Source of the DNA: Neobacillus jeddahensis
Lineage (GTDB): Bacteria > Bacillota > Bacilli > Bacillales > Cytobacillaceae
DNA length: 64,000 bases
Reading direction: 5' to 3'
Assembly (NCBI RefSeq): GCF_000612625.1
Contig: NZ_CCAS010000008.1
Coordinates: 1 to 64,000, forward strand
Shown here piece after piece: positions 1 through 8,006 of the stretch. The number at the start of each line of letters is the position of its first letter. The first letter of the stretch is position 1. Both the position numbers and the translations under genes were made by a program. The notes beneath the pieces were generated by a model. It ran no database searches. It was not told where the DNA came from and worked only from the letters and a program-made list of their open reading frames with translations.

Positions 1-74
1 GTACCATCTTCTCAAAATAAAAAGAAGCCACAGCCAAAACGGCAACTCCCGCTCAACTGCGACCCCTTCCCCTA

Positions 75-1217
75 TTACCCATTCGTCGAAATCATCACTA
101 AGCACATATCATCCTTTGGAGCATTTAGCTGCTGGGAGCTTAGTTGAAGACACTGCAAGACACCTTCCGCATCCCTCATTCCCGGCTCCTGTAAACAATG
201 AACCAGCATCGCAGACGCATCCCCATATTCATCCTCGAGCCATTCCGACAGCCCATCCGTAAACAGCAAAATCCGGGCCCCCTGCTGGTAAGGGATGATT
301 CCCTTCTTGACCTCGATCTCCTCAAAAAAGCCAAGCGCACAACAGCCTTCGTCCAACAGCTTTACCTTATCATCGACGATGGCAATTCCAGCCGGATGAC
401 CGGCATTCACATACTCAATCGTCTGCTGCTCCGTATCAAGCACAAAATAAATCGCCGTAAAATAGTAATTGATCAAACTATCAGGCAAATGCAGCTGGTT
501 CATGCGGCGATTCAATTCCTTCATCACGTCCTCTGGATCGACCATGCCCGTGATTGTGTCCTTGAGCGCCGAATAAATGTACATGCAAACGAGTGAGGAA
601 GAAATCCCATGTCCCATCATATCGAGCAAAATCACCCCATAGCGATGCGGGCTAATCTGATACCAAGCATACAAGTCACCAGCCAGTTCAAATGAAGGCT
701 TGTAGACGGCGGAAATGGACACATCGCCTGCTTCGATCGGCGCACTTAACATGCTTCGCTGCACCTGCTTGGCCAAGTCCAGCTCATATTGGATCCGCTT
801 ATCGCGTTCCTTCCGTAAATCCTTCTCGTACTTGAGGCGGAGGACAGAACGGATCCGGGCCAAGAGCTCGACCTTATTGATCGGCTTCATCACATAATCC
901 AGCGCACCGGCATCCATCGCCTCCGCCATCTTATAAGAATCTCCCATCGCAGTGACAAATATAATCGGCAGGTCATGGAACCGTTCATTGGCTAGAACGG
1001 TTCGGCACGCTTCCATGCCATCAATTTCCGGCATCATTAAATCCATTAAAATCAAATCGACCGGGACCTCGACGGGTTTCTGGGTCTCAAGCTGCAAATA
1101 ATCATATAACTTCCTGGCAGAGGACAGTAACACCAATTGATGATAACCAGCCTTCTGCAGAATTTTCTCAATAATCATTAAATTCGTGACATTATCGTCC
1201 ACAATGACAATATTCAT
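75..1217 (-). CDS. rsbY: Receiver-PP2C phosphatase, RsbY-like activator of sigma-B
   Basis: Predicted serine phosphatase that would dephosphorylate RsbV-P and so release sigma-B. The N-terminal receiver domain (about residues 1-125) shows the acidic pair in IVIVDDN, phosphoacceptor D59 in ILMDLMMP and the conserved lysine K111 in VMKPINK. A linker helix leads into a SpoIIE/PP2C domain (about 160-380) with GDLYAWY and DMMGHG metal-ligand motifs. Start chosen at ATG 1217 because AGAGGGG lies 6 nt upstream; an upstream in-frame GTG at 1241 has no ribosome site. It lies just downstream of sigB. Receiver-PP2C architecture matches RsbY of the B. cereus group rather than B. subtilis RsbU or RsbP; the partner histidine kinase (RsbK) is not in the window. 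Confidence 0.88.
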   Translation of the reverse strand: MNIVIVDDNVTNLMIIEKILQKAGYHQLVLLSSARKLYDYLQLETQKPVEVPVDLILMDLMMPEIDGMEACRTVLANERFHDLPIIFVTAMGDSYKMAEAMDAGALDYVMKPINKVELLARIRSVLRLKYEKDLRKERDKRIQYELDLAKQVQRSMLSAPIEAGDVSISAVYKPSFELAGDLYAWYQISPHRYGVILLDMMGHGISSSLVCMYIYSALKDTITGMVDPEDVMKELNRRMNQLHLPDSLINYYFTAIYFVLDTEQQTIEYVNAGHPAGIAIVDDKVKLLDEGCCALGFFEEIEVKKGIIPYQQGARILLFTDGLSEWLEDEYGDASAMLVHCLQEPGMRDAEGVLQCLQLSSQQLNAPKDDMCLVMISTNG

Positions 1218-1274
1218 AGCCATCCCCTCTACTGTCAGCACGCATAAACCAAAATTTTCCTAAAATTGTAAATT

Positions 1275-1287
1275 GGTACCTGACACC
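1275..1287. repeat. Dispersed hairpin repeat, variant copy
   Basis: GGTACCTGACACC, one base different from the family form GGTGCCTGACACC, in the gap between sigB and the rsbY-like gene. In the GGTGTCAGGCACC orientation the change gives a G-T wobble in the stem. Confidence 0.6.
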
Positions 1288-1294
1288 ATTTGCT

Positions 1295-1321
1295 TTATCT
1301 CCACTATTCCAATAGTGTCAA
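1295..1321 (-). promoter_or_regulatory. Possible promoter with dyad upstream of the rsbY-like gene
   Basis: On the minus strand a perfect TTGACA (1316-1321) is followed by a dyad CACTATT-GG-AATAGTG (1302-1317) and a poor -10. The dyad would sit inside the spacer, as an operator could. Only the -35 is convincing. Confidence 0.3.
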
Positions 1322-1371
1322 TCAATCACGTCTTTAAGGCAAACCGACTGATGTTTGCGTGCCGATTGCTG

Positions 1372-2166
1372 TTATCTATCGTTTATTCCTTGATAGTTGT
1401 CGGTGGTGAGGGCTTTACGTAGTTTGGCGATCGCTTTTCTTTGCAGGCGGGAGACATGCATTTGTGAGATTCCTAGTTGCTCGCCTGTTTCTTTCTGGCT
1501 CTTGTTAGCGATATACGTGCAGTGGATAATTTCCCGCTCTCGTTCTGAGAGCACATGCAGTGCGCTCTCCAGCAACAGCCTTTGATCCACTTTTTCAAAG
1601 CCCGCATCCTGTGATCCGATCATATCCAAGGTCGTCATCGTGCTGCCCTCAGACCCTGTTTCAATTGGATGGTCAACCGACGCTGCCTGATAACTTTTTC
1701 CCATTTCCATCGCCTCTAACACTTCCTCCTCAGAAATGTCGAGATAGGCGGCAATTTCCTGGATTTTTGGTGACCGTTGATATTGATTGGTCAGTTCATC
1801 GACGACCGTCTTCACCTTTGGCCAGACTTCCTTGATCCGTCTTGGCACATGGACACTCCACGTCTTATCGCGCAAAAAGCGTTTAATTTCCCCGATCACA
1901 GTTGGAATCAAATAAGATTCGAACGATTTTCCCAGTTCTGGATCATATCTGCGGATCGCCGCCAATAACCCCACCATTCCCACTTGCATAATATCTTCAT
2001 GAAAATTTCTTCCCTTAGAATACTTTCTTGCCAAGCTCGCCACTAAGGCGGTGTAATTCTCAACCAAGATGGTTTGCGCTATTGAACTTTCAGTCTCCTG
2101 AAACTCTAAGATTAAGGCATCGATTTCCTCTTTAGTTCGTTTCATGGGTCGAGGCAGTTGTGCCAT
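1372..2166 (-). CDS. sigB: RNA polymerase sigma-B, general stress sigma factor
   Basis: Alternative sigma factor directing the general stress regulon. The 264-residue product has the expected length and the SigB hallmarks: region 2 with KYSKGRNFHEDIMQVG and KSFESYLIPTVIGEIKRF, the VHVPRRIKEVWP junction, and a region 4 helix-turn-helix ending in LGISQMHVSRLQRKA. Start chosen at ATG 2166 (MAQLPRP), preceded by GGGGAG; in-frame GTG codons upstream are possible. The 5' end overlaps rsbW by about 35 bp, as in other Bacillus sigB operons, so translation is probably coupled. It is the third gene of rsbV-rsbW-sigB and should be autoregulated from the sigma-B promoter before rsbV. Confidence 0.97.
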   Translation of the reverse strand: MAQLPRPMKRTKEEIDALILEFQETESSIAQTILVENYTALVASLARKYSKGRNFHEDIMQVGMVGLLAAIRRYDPELGKSFESYLIPTVIGEIKRFLRDKTWSVHVPRRIKEVWPKVKTVVDELTNQYQRSPKIQEIAAYLDISEEEVLEAMEMGKSYQAASVDHPIETGSEGSTMTTLDMIGSQDAGFEKVDQRLLLESALHVLSEREREIIHCTYIANKSQKETGEQLGISQMHVSRLQRKAIAKLRKALTTDNYQGINDR

Positions 2167-2602
2167 GGACTTCACGCTCCCCACTCAGGTACTTCACCAT
2201 GAAGACTGTTACGCCAGAATGATTCAAGACATGAACCTCATCCATGAGCGTTTCGATCAAATATAGCCCTAAACCCCCCTCTGCAAGCTGCTCCACCGTA
2301 CTTGATGCGGTATACGGGCCTAGTTCATTTTTCGTTTGCAAAAAATTAAAGCTCTTACCACTATCGGACACCATCATTTCAAGCTTGTCCTCATAAATGC
2401 CAAAGCCGATAATCACCTCGCCGCCTTCCTCCTCAGGGTAGGCATGCTGGACAGCATTTGTACAAGCTTCGCTAAGAGCAATTTTAATATCCTCGATTTC
2501 CTCATATGTATATCCCATCCGGCTTGTAATCCCTGAAATCGTCAATCTGATCACACCAACGTATTCCGGCTTTGCTGGAATCTTCATTTCAATATAATCC
2601 AT
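2132..2602 (-). CDS. rsbW: Anti-sigma-B factor and serine kinase RsbW
   Basis: GHKL-type kinase that binds sigma-B and phosphorylates RsbV. The 156-residue product shows the ATP-binding N box SEACTNAVQHAYPEE (about residue 47 on) and the G2 box GGLGLYLIETLMDEV, and its ends match B. subtilis RsbW closely (DYIEMK, then THETN). Start taken at ATG 2602 rather than the longer in-frame GTG at 2623, which would overlap rsbV; the GGGGGA stretch at the end of rsbV serves as ribosome site. It overlaps sigB at its 3' end. Confidence 0.95.
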   Translation of the reverse strand: MDYIEMKIPAKPEYVGVIRLTISGITSRMGYTYEEIEDIKIALSEACTNAVQHAYPEEEGGEVIIGFGIYEDKLEMMVSDSGKSFNFLQTKNELGPYTASSTVEQLAEGGLGLYLIETLMDEVHVLNHSGVTVFMVKYLSGEREVHGTTASTHETN

Positions 2603-2609
2603 CACTTGT

Positions 2610-2942
2610 TCATCGTCCCCCACCCTCTGAATTTGCCGATATATTTAAGATATTGCTTAAACCAGTAATTTCGAAAAGGCGCTTTAGTCGATCCGACATT
2701 TCCACCAGTCTTAGTTCGCCGTCATTTTTCTTCAGCTGTTTGAAGAGGCCGACAAATACCCCTAGTCCGGTACTGTCTAAATAGGACACATCCTTAAGAT
2801 TGATCGTCATGATTTTATTTTTCCCTTCAGCTAGCGGCAATAATTCCTCTCGTAGCTTTGGAGCCGTAAAGGCATCGATTTCGCCCGCCACCTGCACCGC
2901 TATTTCCACTTCATTCTGATGTTTATCTACGTTCAGATTCAT
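2610..2942 (-). CDS. rsbV: Anti-sigma-B factor antagonist RsbV
   Basis: STAS-domain protein that, when unphosphorylated, sequesters RsbW and frees sigma-B. The 110-residue sequence spans one STAS domain with the phosphorylatable serine in VSYLDSTGLGVFVGLF (about residue 56). A GAGGTGATGAGGAT ribosome site precedes ATG 2942. First gene of the sigB operon, with an excellent sigma-B promoter 35 bp upstream; rsbW follows after 7 nt. Confidence 0.96.
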   Translation of the reverse strand: MNLNVDKHQNEVEIAVQVAGEIDAFTAPKLREELLPLAEGKNKIMTINLKDVSYLDSTGLGVFVGLFKQLKKNDGELRLVEMSDRLKRLFEITGLSNILNISANSEGGGR

Positions 2943-2976
2943 ATCCTCATCACCTCTGAGTTTATTTAGTTGTTAC

Positions 2977-3002
2977 ATACCCGCATCGTCACAGGTCTAA
3001 AC
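2977..3002 (-). promoter_or_regulatory. Sigma-B promoter of rsbV-rsbW-sigB
   Basis: Minus strand GTTTAG (2997-3002), 14-nt spacer, GGGTAT (2977-2982). This is one base from the B. subtilis sigma-B consensus GTTTAA-N12-15-GGGTAT and sits at the position of the autoregulatory promoter. Confidence 0.85.
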
Positions 3003-3117
3003 CTATTTTTTTTAAAAATAAAAATGAAGGGGCTTACCAGCTGCTGGCTGCCCAAAGAACTTTCTCGTATTATACCAAAATATGCTATTTGCTCGAATAG
3101 ATCATCCGACCTAGCCT

Positions 3118-3143
3118 GTTTTATTTTTATAAAAATAGGGTAG
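3118..3143 (+). promoter_or_regulatory. Sigma-B promoter for the 61-residue stress protein
   Basis: GTTTTA (3118-3123), 14-nt spacer, GGGTAG (3138-3143), about 45 bp before the downstream start codon. It diverges from the sigB operon promoter. Confidence 0.72.
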
Positions 3144-3186
3144 ATAGAGTGGGAATAGCAATCTACTAGGATAGGAGTGTTGAAAG

Positions 3187-3372
3187 ATGGCAGACTTCAA
3201 GCAACCGAAAAAGGATGGCATCGATATTAAGATCGAGGTCACATCCGCTAATAATAGTTCGATGGCTCAGGATTTAACCGAAATGAAGCGGCTTGGCAAG
3301 GAAATGAAACAGGCAAAGACCGGCACCGAGCTTCAGGACGAAGACGAACTCACCCCCGATCCGCTACAATAA
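3187..3372 (+). CDS. Small hydrophilic protein, probable sigma-B regulon member
   Basis: Not recognised as a named family. The 61-residue product is soluble, highly charged and has no cysteine, signal or membrane segment; it begins MADFKQPKKDG and ends in an acidic tail. An AGGAG site 9 nt before the ATG, a sigma-B type promoter and a strong downstream terminator argue that it is a real single-gene unit. It is divergent from rsbV. By context it is a general-stress protein; no biochemical role can be read from the sequence. Confidence 0.75.
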   Translation: MADFKQPKKDGIDIKIEVTSANNSSMAQDLTEMKRLGKEMKQAKTGTELQDEDELTPDPLQ

Positions 3373-3378
3373 TTGGAC

Positions 3379-3406
3379 AGCGCCCTTTCATAGGGGCGCT
3401 TTTTTT
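3379..3406 (+). terminator. Rho-independent terminator of the small stress gene
   Basis: AGCGCCC (3379-3385) pairs with GGGCGCT (3394-3400), followed by six T. Confidence 0.85.
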
Positions 3407-3423
3407 CGTCTAAACAACTAGTG

Positions 3424-3455
3424 GAGGCTTGCCCTAGTTCTGGGCAAGCCTCTTT
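3424..3455. terminator. Strong hairpin between convergent genes
   Basis: Perfect 11-bp stem GAGGCTTGCCC/GGGCAAGCCTC with a 7-nt loop. The T tail is short on the plus side and absent on the minus side; probably limits read-through between convergent units. Confidence 0.55.
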
Positions 3456-3480
3456 GTATATTTTATCGATGTTCATGTGG

Positions 3481-3987
3481 TCAGTTTTGCCTTGACTCCC
3501 TCTGATCAGCATCATCTTGCATATGACGATCAGCTTGGATCGAGATGTCATCTCCGTATCTGCGGTTATCTTCTTCATCACGACCATCTTTGTGACGCTC
3601 ATCGTTGGTGTTTTTTTCAGGTGCTCCTTCTTGATCCATTTGCTGCCCTTCGTTGCCATGCTCGCATGCACCTTCGTCAACTCTTCTACGCTGATCTGGT
3701 GCACCCTCATCCATCCTGTGTCCATAGCGCTGATCCAGATCCTTATTCACCTTCAGCGGGGCAGATTCGCCTTCCTGACTTTGAGGAGGGCGATCATCTT
3801 GGCCGGAGGTAAGCTTTCCATCGTGCTGGCCTAACAATTGTTGAATCTCCTCGGGTCCTTTCAGCGGCTGGTGAAAGTTCTCCTCGTCTTGTTCGGAATT
3901 CTTATTGGCTGCATCCTGTTTCTGACCCGTTCCACTCATAAACCCTTTGTGTTCTTGATTTTCTAAATCAGTTAGATGTTTATCCAT
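3481..3987 (-). CDS. Low-complexity hydrophilic protein of unknown function
   Basis: No family recognised. The 168-residue product is dominated by Asp, Glu, Gln, Asn, Arg and Gly, with no hydrophobic segment, and is probably disordered. AAGGAGG lies 9 nt before ATG 3987 (MDKHLTD); two ATG codons further upstream are too close to that site. Overlapping plus-strand reading frames have no ribosome site and are taken as shadows. It sits among stress genes, and its composition resembles desiccation or stress-associated hydrophilins, but that is only an analogy. No sigma-B promoter was found upstream. Confidence 0.6.
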   Translation of the reverse strand: MDKHLTDLENQEHKGFMSGTGQKQDAANKNSEQDEENFHQPLKGPEEIQQLLGQHDGKLTSGQDDRPPQSQEGESAPLKVNKDLDQRYGHRMDEGAPDQRRRVDEGACEHGNEGQQMDQEGAPEKNTNDERHKDGRDEEDNRRYGDDISIQADRHMQDDADQRESRQN

Positions 3988-4228
3988 TTCCATCATCCTC
4001 CTTGTTTTTTGAGATTGCTGCTTCTCTAGTGACTACAAGGTCGTTCGAATAGGCAACCACATATTTACATCACCCTCTCTCGTTTCACTGGATTCTTCAG
4101 TTAGGTTAGCTAGTTTATAACCTTGATAGTGTTGTACCACCATCACCCGACTCCGAAACCTATTTTTCGACTTTCTTTGATGCTCAGTTCATCTTGCCTG
4201 TTCAACATAGTGGGCTTTAACCGTACAC

Positions 4229-5137
4229 CTATTTGAAAAATGAACCTTTCTTTTTCCCCTTTAAAAGGTCGCCCGTCCAGCCCCTCATTTTTAAATACCC
4301 ATACAGTAGAAGTGTTGAAACAACGATGAGAACGATCGAGAGAACGTAGCCAAAACGCCAGTCGAGCCCAGGCATATGCTTGAAATTCATCCCCCATAAA
4401 GACCCGAAGGCCATGATCGGCGTAAAAATCGTCGTCATTACTGTTAAGGTTTTCATAATCTCATTGCCGCGATGGGAAGAGATGACCTCCTCTAGATTGA
4501 TCAAGGCATCGAGCTCATGCTCATACTCACTGAGCAGCGTCATCGCCCGGTTGATCCGTTTACAGGTCGTCGTAAACACCTTTCCCTCATTAACACCAAC
4601 GAAGTCCAGTTCATCAATCGCCATTCTCACTTCATTCATCGGTATCAGTAGATTTTTCCAAATAAGCAGGTCATGCCGGCGCCGATAAACCTGCTCAAGG
4701 ATGCTCGTTTCATTGCGCTTGCGGACGCTCCAAATCAGGTTTTTCAGGGCCTCTTCAAATTGATCAATTTCACTGAGCATTTCATTCATCAGCTCGCCTA
4801 AAAAAAGCAAAAAGCCGTCGATTGCATTGCCAGTCCGCTTCATTTGCTGAAACAGCTCCTCCTGATTCAATAGGGTAAACGCGGACCAATCCAGTTCAAC
4901 AGTCACGAGCCGGTCGATGGTCAAATAAAAGTGAAAAATCTTATGATCGTCTTCCTCGGAAAAATTTTGTTGATAAATCAGCGAACCCCTCAGCACCTTT
5001 TCACCGACACGCAGGCAATTTGTTTTATTTTTCTCGACCTGCCCCAGCCATGTATGTAAGGATTCATCCTGCTCCATCCTGTCCAGCTTATTCCAGTGCA
5101 GCTGTACCCATTGCCACTTGCTCGCACCACTATCCAC
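4229..5137 (-). CDS. CorA-family divalent metal ion transporter
   Basis: Membrane transporter of the CorA superfamily (Mg2+ or related divalent ions). The long N-terminal cytoplasmic domain (about 1-240) is helical and charged. Two C-terminal transmembrane helices follow, the first ending in the family signature within GSLWGMNFKHMPG, the second IVLIVVSTLLLYGYLKM, and then a basic tail. Start assigned to GTG 5137 because AAAAAGGAG lies 7 nt upstream; the longest frame begins at 5179 inside a probable promoter. At 302 residues it has normal length. A weaker sigma-B like promoter precedes it, consistent with its stress-gene neighbours. The transported ion cannot be told from sequence. Confidence 0.85.
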   Translation of the reverse strand: MDSGASKWQWVQLHWNKLDRMEQDESLHTWLGQVEKNKTNCLRVGEKVLRGSLIYQQNFSEEDDHKIFHFYLTIDRLVTVELDWSAFTLLNQEELFQQMKRTGNAIDGFLLFLGELMNEMLSEIDQFEEALKNLIWSVRKRNETSILEQVYRRRHDLLIWKNLLIPMNEVRMAIDELDFVGVNEGKVFTTTCKRINRAMTLLSEYEHELDALINLEEVISSHRGNEIMKTLTVMTTIFTPIMAFGSLWGMNFKHMPGLDWRFGYVLSIVLIVVSTLLLYGYLKMRGWTGDLLKGKKKGSFFK

Positions 5138-5161
5138 GGAACCACTCCTTTTTAGGAATAC

Positions 5162-5187
5162 ATCCCCCCTATTTGCCACGCTGAAAC
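5162..5187 (-). promoter_or_regulatory. Candidate sigma-B promoter of the CorA-type gene
   Basis: Minus strand GTTTCA (5182-5187), 14-nt spacer, GGGGAT (5162-5167). One mismatch in the -10; weaker than its neighbours, but placed correctly for the GTG start at 5137. Confidence 0.45.
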
Positions 5188-5198
5188 TTCGTAACTAG

Positions 5199-5223
5199 GT
5201 TTACTTATTAAATAGACGGGTAT
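5199..5223 (+). promoter_or_regulatory. Sigma-B promoter for the 89-residue membrane-anchored protein
   Basis: GTTTAC (5199-5204), 13-nt spacer, GGGTAT (5218-5223), about 32 bp before the start codon. It diverges from the CorA-type gene. Confidence 0.82.
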
Positions 5224-5255
5224 GTATAGTAGTAAATCTAAAGGAGGGATTGGAT

Positions 5256-5525
5256 ATGAAGCGAGTCGTAAGTATGAGTTCCTTGGCGATCGTTGGGATT
5301 GGGGCATCGGCAGCGATGTGGTTGTCGAATAAACCGAATCGCATTAAAGCGGAAACGTTTTTGCGAGAATGGAAGCGAAAGATGATCCCGACTGTTTTTG
5401 AAAAAAGTGAGGAGTTACCGATTGAAAAAGGTGGTAACCCACATCCTCACGATATTGACGATAACAACATGGTCAGTGAAGGCGCGATGTATTCCGTCCA
5501 ATTTTATAATGAAAAAATCCAGTAA
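5256..5525 (+). CDS. Small membrane-anchored protein, probable sigma-B regulon member
   Basis: Unrecognised 89-residue protein. A single hydrophobic segment (about residues 3-23, MSSLAIVGIGASAAMWL) is followed by a basic stretch and a hydrophilic tail rich in His, Asp and Asn, suggesting an N-terminal membrane anchor. AAAGGAGG lies 8 nt before ATG 5256; the longer in-frame TTG start at 5250 is unnecessary. A near-consensus sigma-B promoter and a downstream hairpin terminator frame it. The TrkA-C gene follows 56 bp later, so partial read-through would join the two. Confidence 0.75.
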   Translation: MKRVVSMSSLAIVGIGASAAMWLSNKPNRIKAETFLREWKRKMIPTVFEKSEELPIEKGGNPHPHDIDDNNMVSEGAMYSVQFYNEKIQ

Positions 5526-5536
5526 TGGGGAAAAGC

Positions 5537-5566
5537 AGTTGGGGCCGAGTCGCCCCAACTATTTTT
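5537..5566 (+). terminator. Terminator or attenuator between two stress genes
   Basis: Stem AGTTGGGGC (5537-5545) with GCCCCAACT (5552-5560), then ATTTTT. It ends just before the ribosome site of the next gene. Confidence 0.7.
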
Positions 5567-5581
5567 ATGTGAGGTGGAAAA

Positions 5582-6307
5582 ATGAATGTACTTTTTCTGT
5601 TCATCTATTTTGTGATTATCCTGGCGGTGATTGAGATCTTTGTGATTCTATTTCGCTTAACCGGACTGAAGGTGGAGGTTTCCAGGTTTCAGGTCATTTC
5701 AATGATGACCGGGACGGGCTTTACGACTGGAGAATCCGAACTCATTTTGGGGCATCCGGTTCGCCGAAAATTGGCAACCTTTTTGATTTTGTTTGGCGCC
5801 TTCTCGCTCGCCGTGGTTATTTCTTCGATCAGTCAATTCCTGTCTGAAGGACTGCGAACGAAGGAAATTGTAACTTGCGCCACAGTTGTTCTTGTCCTCT
5901 TTGTCGTGTTAAAGCTAGCGCGGATCCAGCAATGGTTCGGTGATCTTTTTAAGCGCCGGCTAGAGGATAAGGTTGACCTCGCGGACATGCCGCTCCGCGA
6001 GGTCTTTTTGAAAAATAAAGAAGATGCCCTGTTGAATCTTCATCTTTATCAGGATTCCCCGCTCGTTGACCAGACGCTTAATCAGGCCGTCAGCGGGCTT
6101 GACGAGCTCGATTTGGTGGTTTTGTTTATTCAACGCGGTGATGTGATGATTAGAAAGGATGTTTATGATACCGCCCTCCAGGAGGGGGATCTGCTCTTGA
6201 TTTATGGCATGGAAATGGTGCTCGGACAAACATTCCCAACCGATATTAGTATTATGAGGGAAAAACTAAATGACCAGCTGCCAGGAGTCGGTGAAGGAAT
6301 GTCGTGA
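5582..6307 (+). CDS. TrkA-C domain membrane protein with a K+-channel-like motif
   Basis: A 241-residue membrane protein. Helix 1 (about 3-27) is followed by MMTGTGFTTGES (41-52), which resembles the selectivity-filter loops of Ktr/Trk potassium transporters, then a helix at about 63-88 and another at about 95-112. A TrkA-C/RCK-C ligand-binding domain closes the chain (about 135-225, with DELDLVVLFIQRGDVMI and GDLLLIYG). This looks like one pore-repeat fused to a regulatory domain, far shorter than KtrB or TrkH. GAGGTGG precedes ATG 5582. It is probably co-expressed from the upstream sigma-B promoter. Ion conduction is an inference; a sensor role is also possible. Confidence 0.78.
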   Translation: MNVLFLFIYFVIILAVIEIFVILFRLTGLKVEVSRFQVISMMTGTGFTTGESELILGHPVRRKLATFLILFGAFSLAVVISSISQFLSEGLRTKEIVTCATVVLVLFVVLKLARIQQWFGDLFKRRLEDKVDLADMPLREVFLKNKEDALLNLHLYQDSPLVDQTLNQAVSGLDELDLVVLFIQRGDVMIRKDVYDTALQEGDLLLIYGMEMVLGQTFPTDISIMREKLNDQLPGVGEGMS

Positions 6308-6410
6308 CGGGCTGGGGCATCTATTTTGAAGTAGTTTTTATTAAGGGGACCTGCTATCTCTCGTTTGGATCTTCACCCCCTCGATGAAGACCGTTTCCCG
6401 CCAACAAACA

Positions 6411-6448
6411 AACAATCCGAAGCCCCCTCAGACTTCGGATTGTTGTTT
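6411..6448. terminator. Hairpin between convergent stress genes
   Basis: Perfect 12-bp stem AACAATCCGAAG/CTTCGGATTGTT around a 10-nt loop, ending next to the stop of the minus-strand gene. Likely serves both genes; T tails are weak. Confidence 0.65.
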
Positions 6449-7960
6449 CTATGAGTGAGGTTTTCCCTCATCAATTTTATCGTCGAGCTTCTCTAAGTAT
6501 TTACTGGCAAACGCTTTGCCGCCGAGGCCGAATGCCAGGCCAAAGGCAAGCGCCAATCCGCCTAAGATAAGAATGAAGGCCGCATTGACAATCGAATGCG
6601 CGACGCCCAGTTGATCTAAGGCCATAAACACTGTAATCACTACAATCGTATACTTGGCAATTCCAGCAAGGGTGCGCGCCTGGCTATGTTTGACTAGCGA
6701 TTTGACCAGCCGCTCAACAAGATGACCTACATAAAAGCCAACGCCGAGAATTAAAATGGCGGCAAACAACATCGGTAGATAGGCAATTACCCCTGTTGCC
6801 AAGGTTACTACAAAGTTTAAGTGGACAATTTGTAAAGCCTCGACCGTAAATAAGAGTACGACCACTATTTTGGCGAGGATGCCGACAAGCTGGGACAAGC
6901 TCGTTTTCGATGGTTCCGGTGTTAGCGTCCCAAGACCAATCTGATGTAGGACACTATCGAAGCGCAGCCGCCATAGCATTTGTGAGACTAATTTTTCGAC
7001 CCATTTTCCTAGCCAAATCCCCACTAATAAAAGCAGAACCGCTACAACGATATTAGGAATTAACGTCACAATCTTATCGAGCATCGCAATTGCCGGTGCC
7101 GAAATGCCGGTCAACGCTAATTTTTCTAATGCCGTAATAATCGTTGGAATCATAATGAGGATAAAAACAATGTGGCCGATCACCGCGGCGAGACTCGTCG
7201 CTTCTTCGCCATTCTTCATCAACCCGAAGCGCTCACCGAGCCGGTCTATCCCAATGCTTTTTAAAAAGTTAGTGACAATATCGCGGACAATCTTGGCAAT
7301 AATCCAGCCGACGAACACAATGAGTGCAGCCGCAAATAGCTTTGGAATAAACGCAAGCATGGTCGCAAGGACATGGGAGAACGGTTCAGAGACCCCTTCC
7401 ATTTCCAATGCACTCAGTACCGCTGGTAAAAATAACAGCAGGACCAGGTAGTAGATTGCTTGTGCCAGACCGTCCACTTTACGGTAGGCTTCCTGTTCGC
7501 CAGGGGCCATTTTCCATTTCACAAGTCTATACTGTAAGCGAACGAAGGTGGCTGCTTTTTTAAACAGAAAGCGTAATGCCATTGCTGCAACCCAGGCAAA
7601 AAGTAGAATGAGGGCAGCTTTTAATAGATGCGGGATCGCCGCTGTCATCATTGATACCATTCGGACTAACGGTTCAGCAATGAAACTAAGGTGGAGCATA
7701 TTAAAGAAGATAATCCAAACAATGACTAATAACGTATAGTAAACTATTTTTCCAATGATCCGTTCGGACGTGTACGTTCGATTGCCGAGGCTGGAAAATA
7801 ACTTATTATCCAGGCTTGTTTTCTTTAGGCCAGCTTCGACGATATTTCCCAGCCATTTCGCTATCAGCCAGCCGACTGCTAAGACGAGCAGGGCTAATAG
7901 TAGCTGGGGAATTTTATCCGTGTATATGTACCAGCCTGCCATCATATCTCTTACATTCAT
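6449..7960 (-). CDS. Multi-helix mechanosensitive-channel-like protein
   Basis: A 503-residue integral membrane protein built from at least five copies of the conserved 'TM helix' module (I/LP-x-L-x-x-A-x-L-I-L-x-x-G-W/F-x-x-x-K), for example IPQLLLALLVLAVGWLIAKW, IPKLFAAALIVFVGWIIAKI and LPMLFAAILILGVGFYVGHL. It ends with the Gly/Ala-rich LALAFGLAFGLGGKAFASKY typical of MscS-type pore helices. Start set at ATG 7960 (MNVRDM), with AAAAGGAGAG 7 nt upstream. The longer frame begins at ATG 8008, inside the -10 of a sigma-B promoter, and cannot be on that transcript. Probably contributes to osmotic stress survival; gating is not shown. Confidence 0.83.
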   Translation of the reverse strand: MNVRDMMAGWYIYTDKIPQLLLALLVLAVGWLIAKWLGNIVEAGLKKTSLDNKLFSSLGNRTYTSERIIGKIVYYTLLVIVWIIFFNMLHLSFIAEPLVRMVSMMTAAIPHLLKAALILLFAWVAAMALRFLFKKAATFVRLQYRLVKWKMAPGEQEAYRKVDGLAQAIYYLVLLLFLPAVLSALEMEGVSEPFSHVLATMLAFIPKLFAAALIVFVGWIIAKIVRDIVTNFLKSIGIDRLGERFGLMKNGEEATSLAAVIGHIVFILIMIPTIITALEKLALTGISAPAIAMLDKIVTLIPNIVVAVLLLLVGIWLGKWVEKLVSQMLWRLRFDSVLHQIGLGTLTPEPSKTSLSQLVGILAKIVVVLLFTVEALQIVHLNFVVTLATGVIAYLPMLFAAILILGVGFYVGHLVERLVKSLVKHSQARTLAGIAKYTIVVITVFMALDQLGVAHSIVNAAFILILGGLALAFGLAFGLGGKAFASKYLEKLDDKIDEGKPHS

Positions 7961-8006
7961 TTCACATCTCTCCTTTTCCATCTTCTCGTATTCGTCCTTT
8001 GTTGTC

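Noticed and set aside
3333-3834. Three overlapping frames around the hydrophilic protein gene
   Set aside because: No ribosome sites and no family resemblance; the 3481-3987 frame alone has a good AAGGAGG site.
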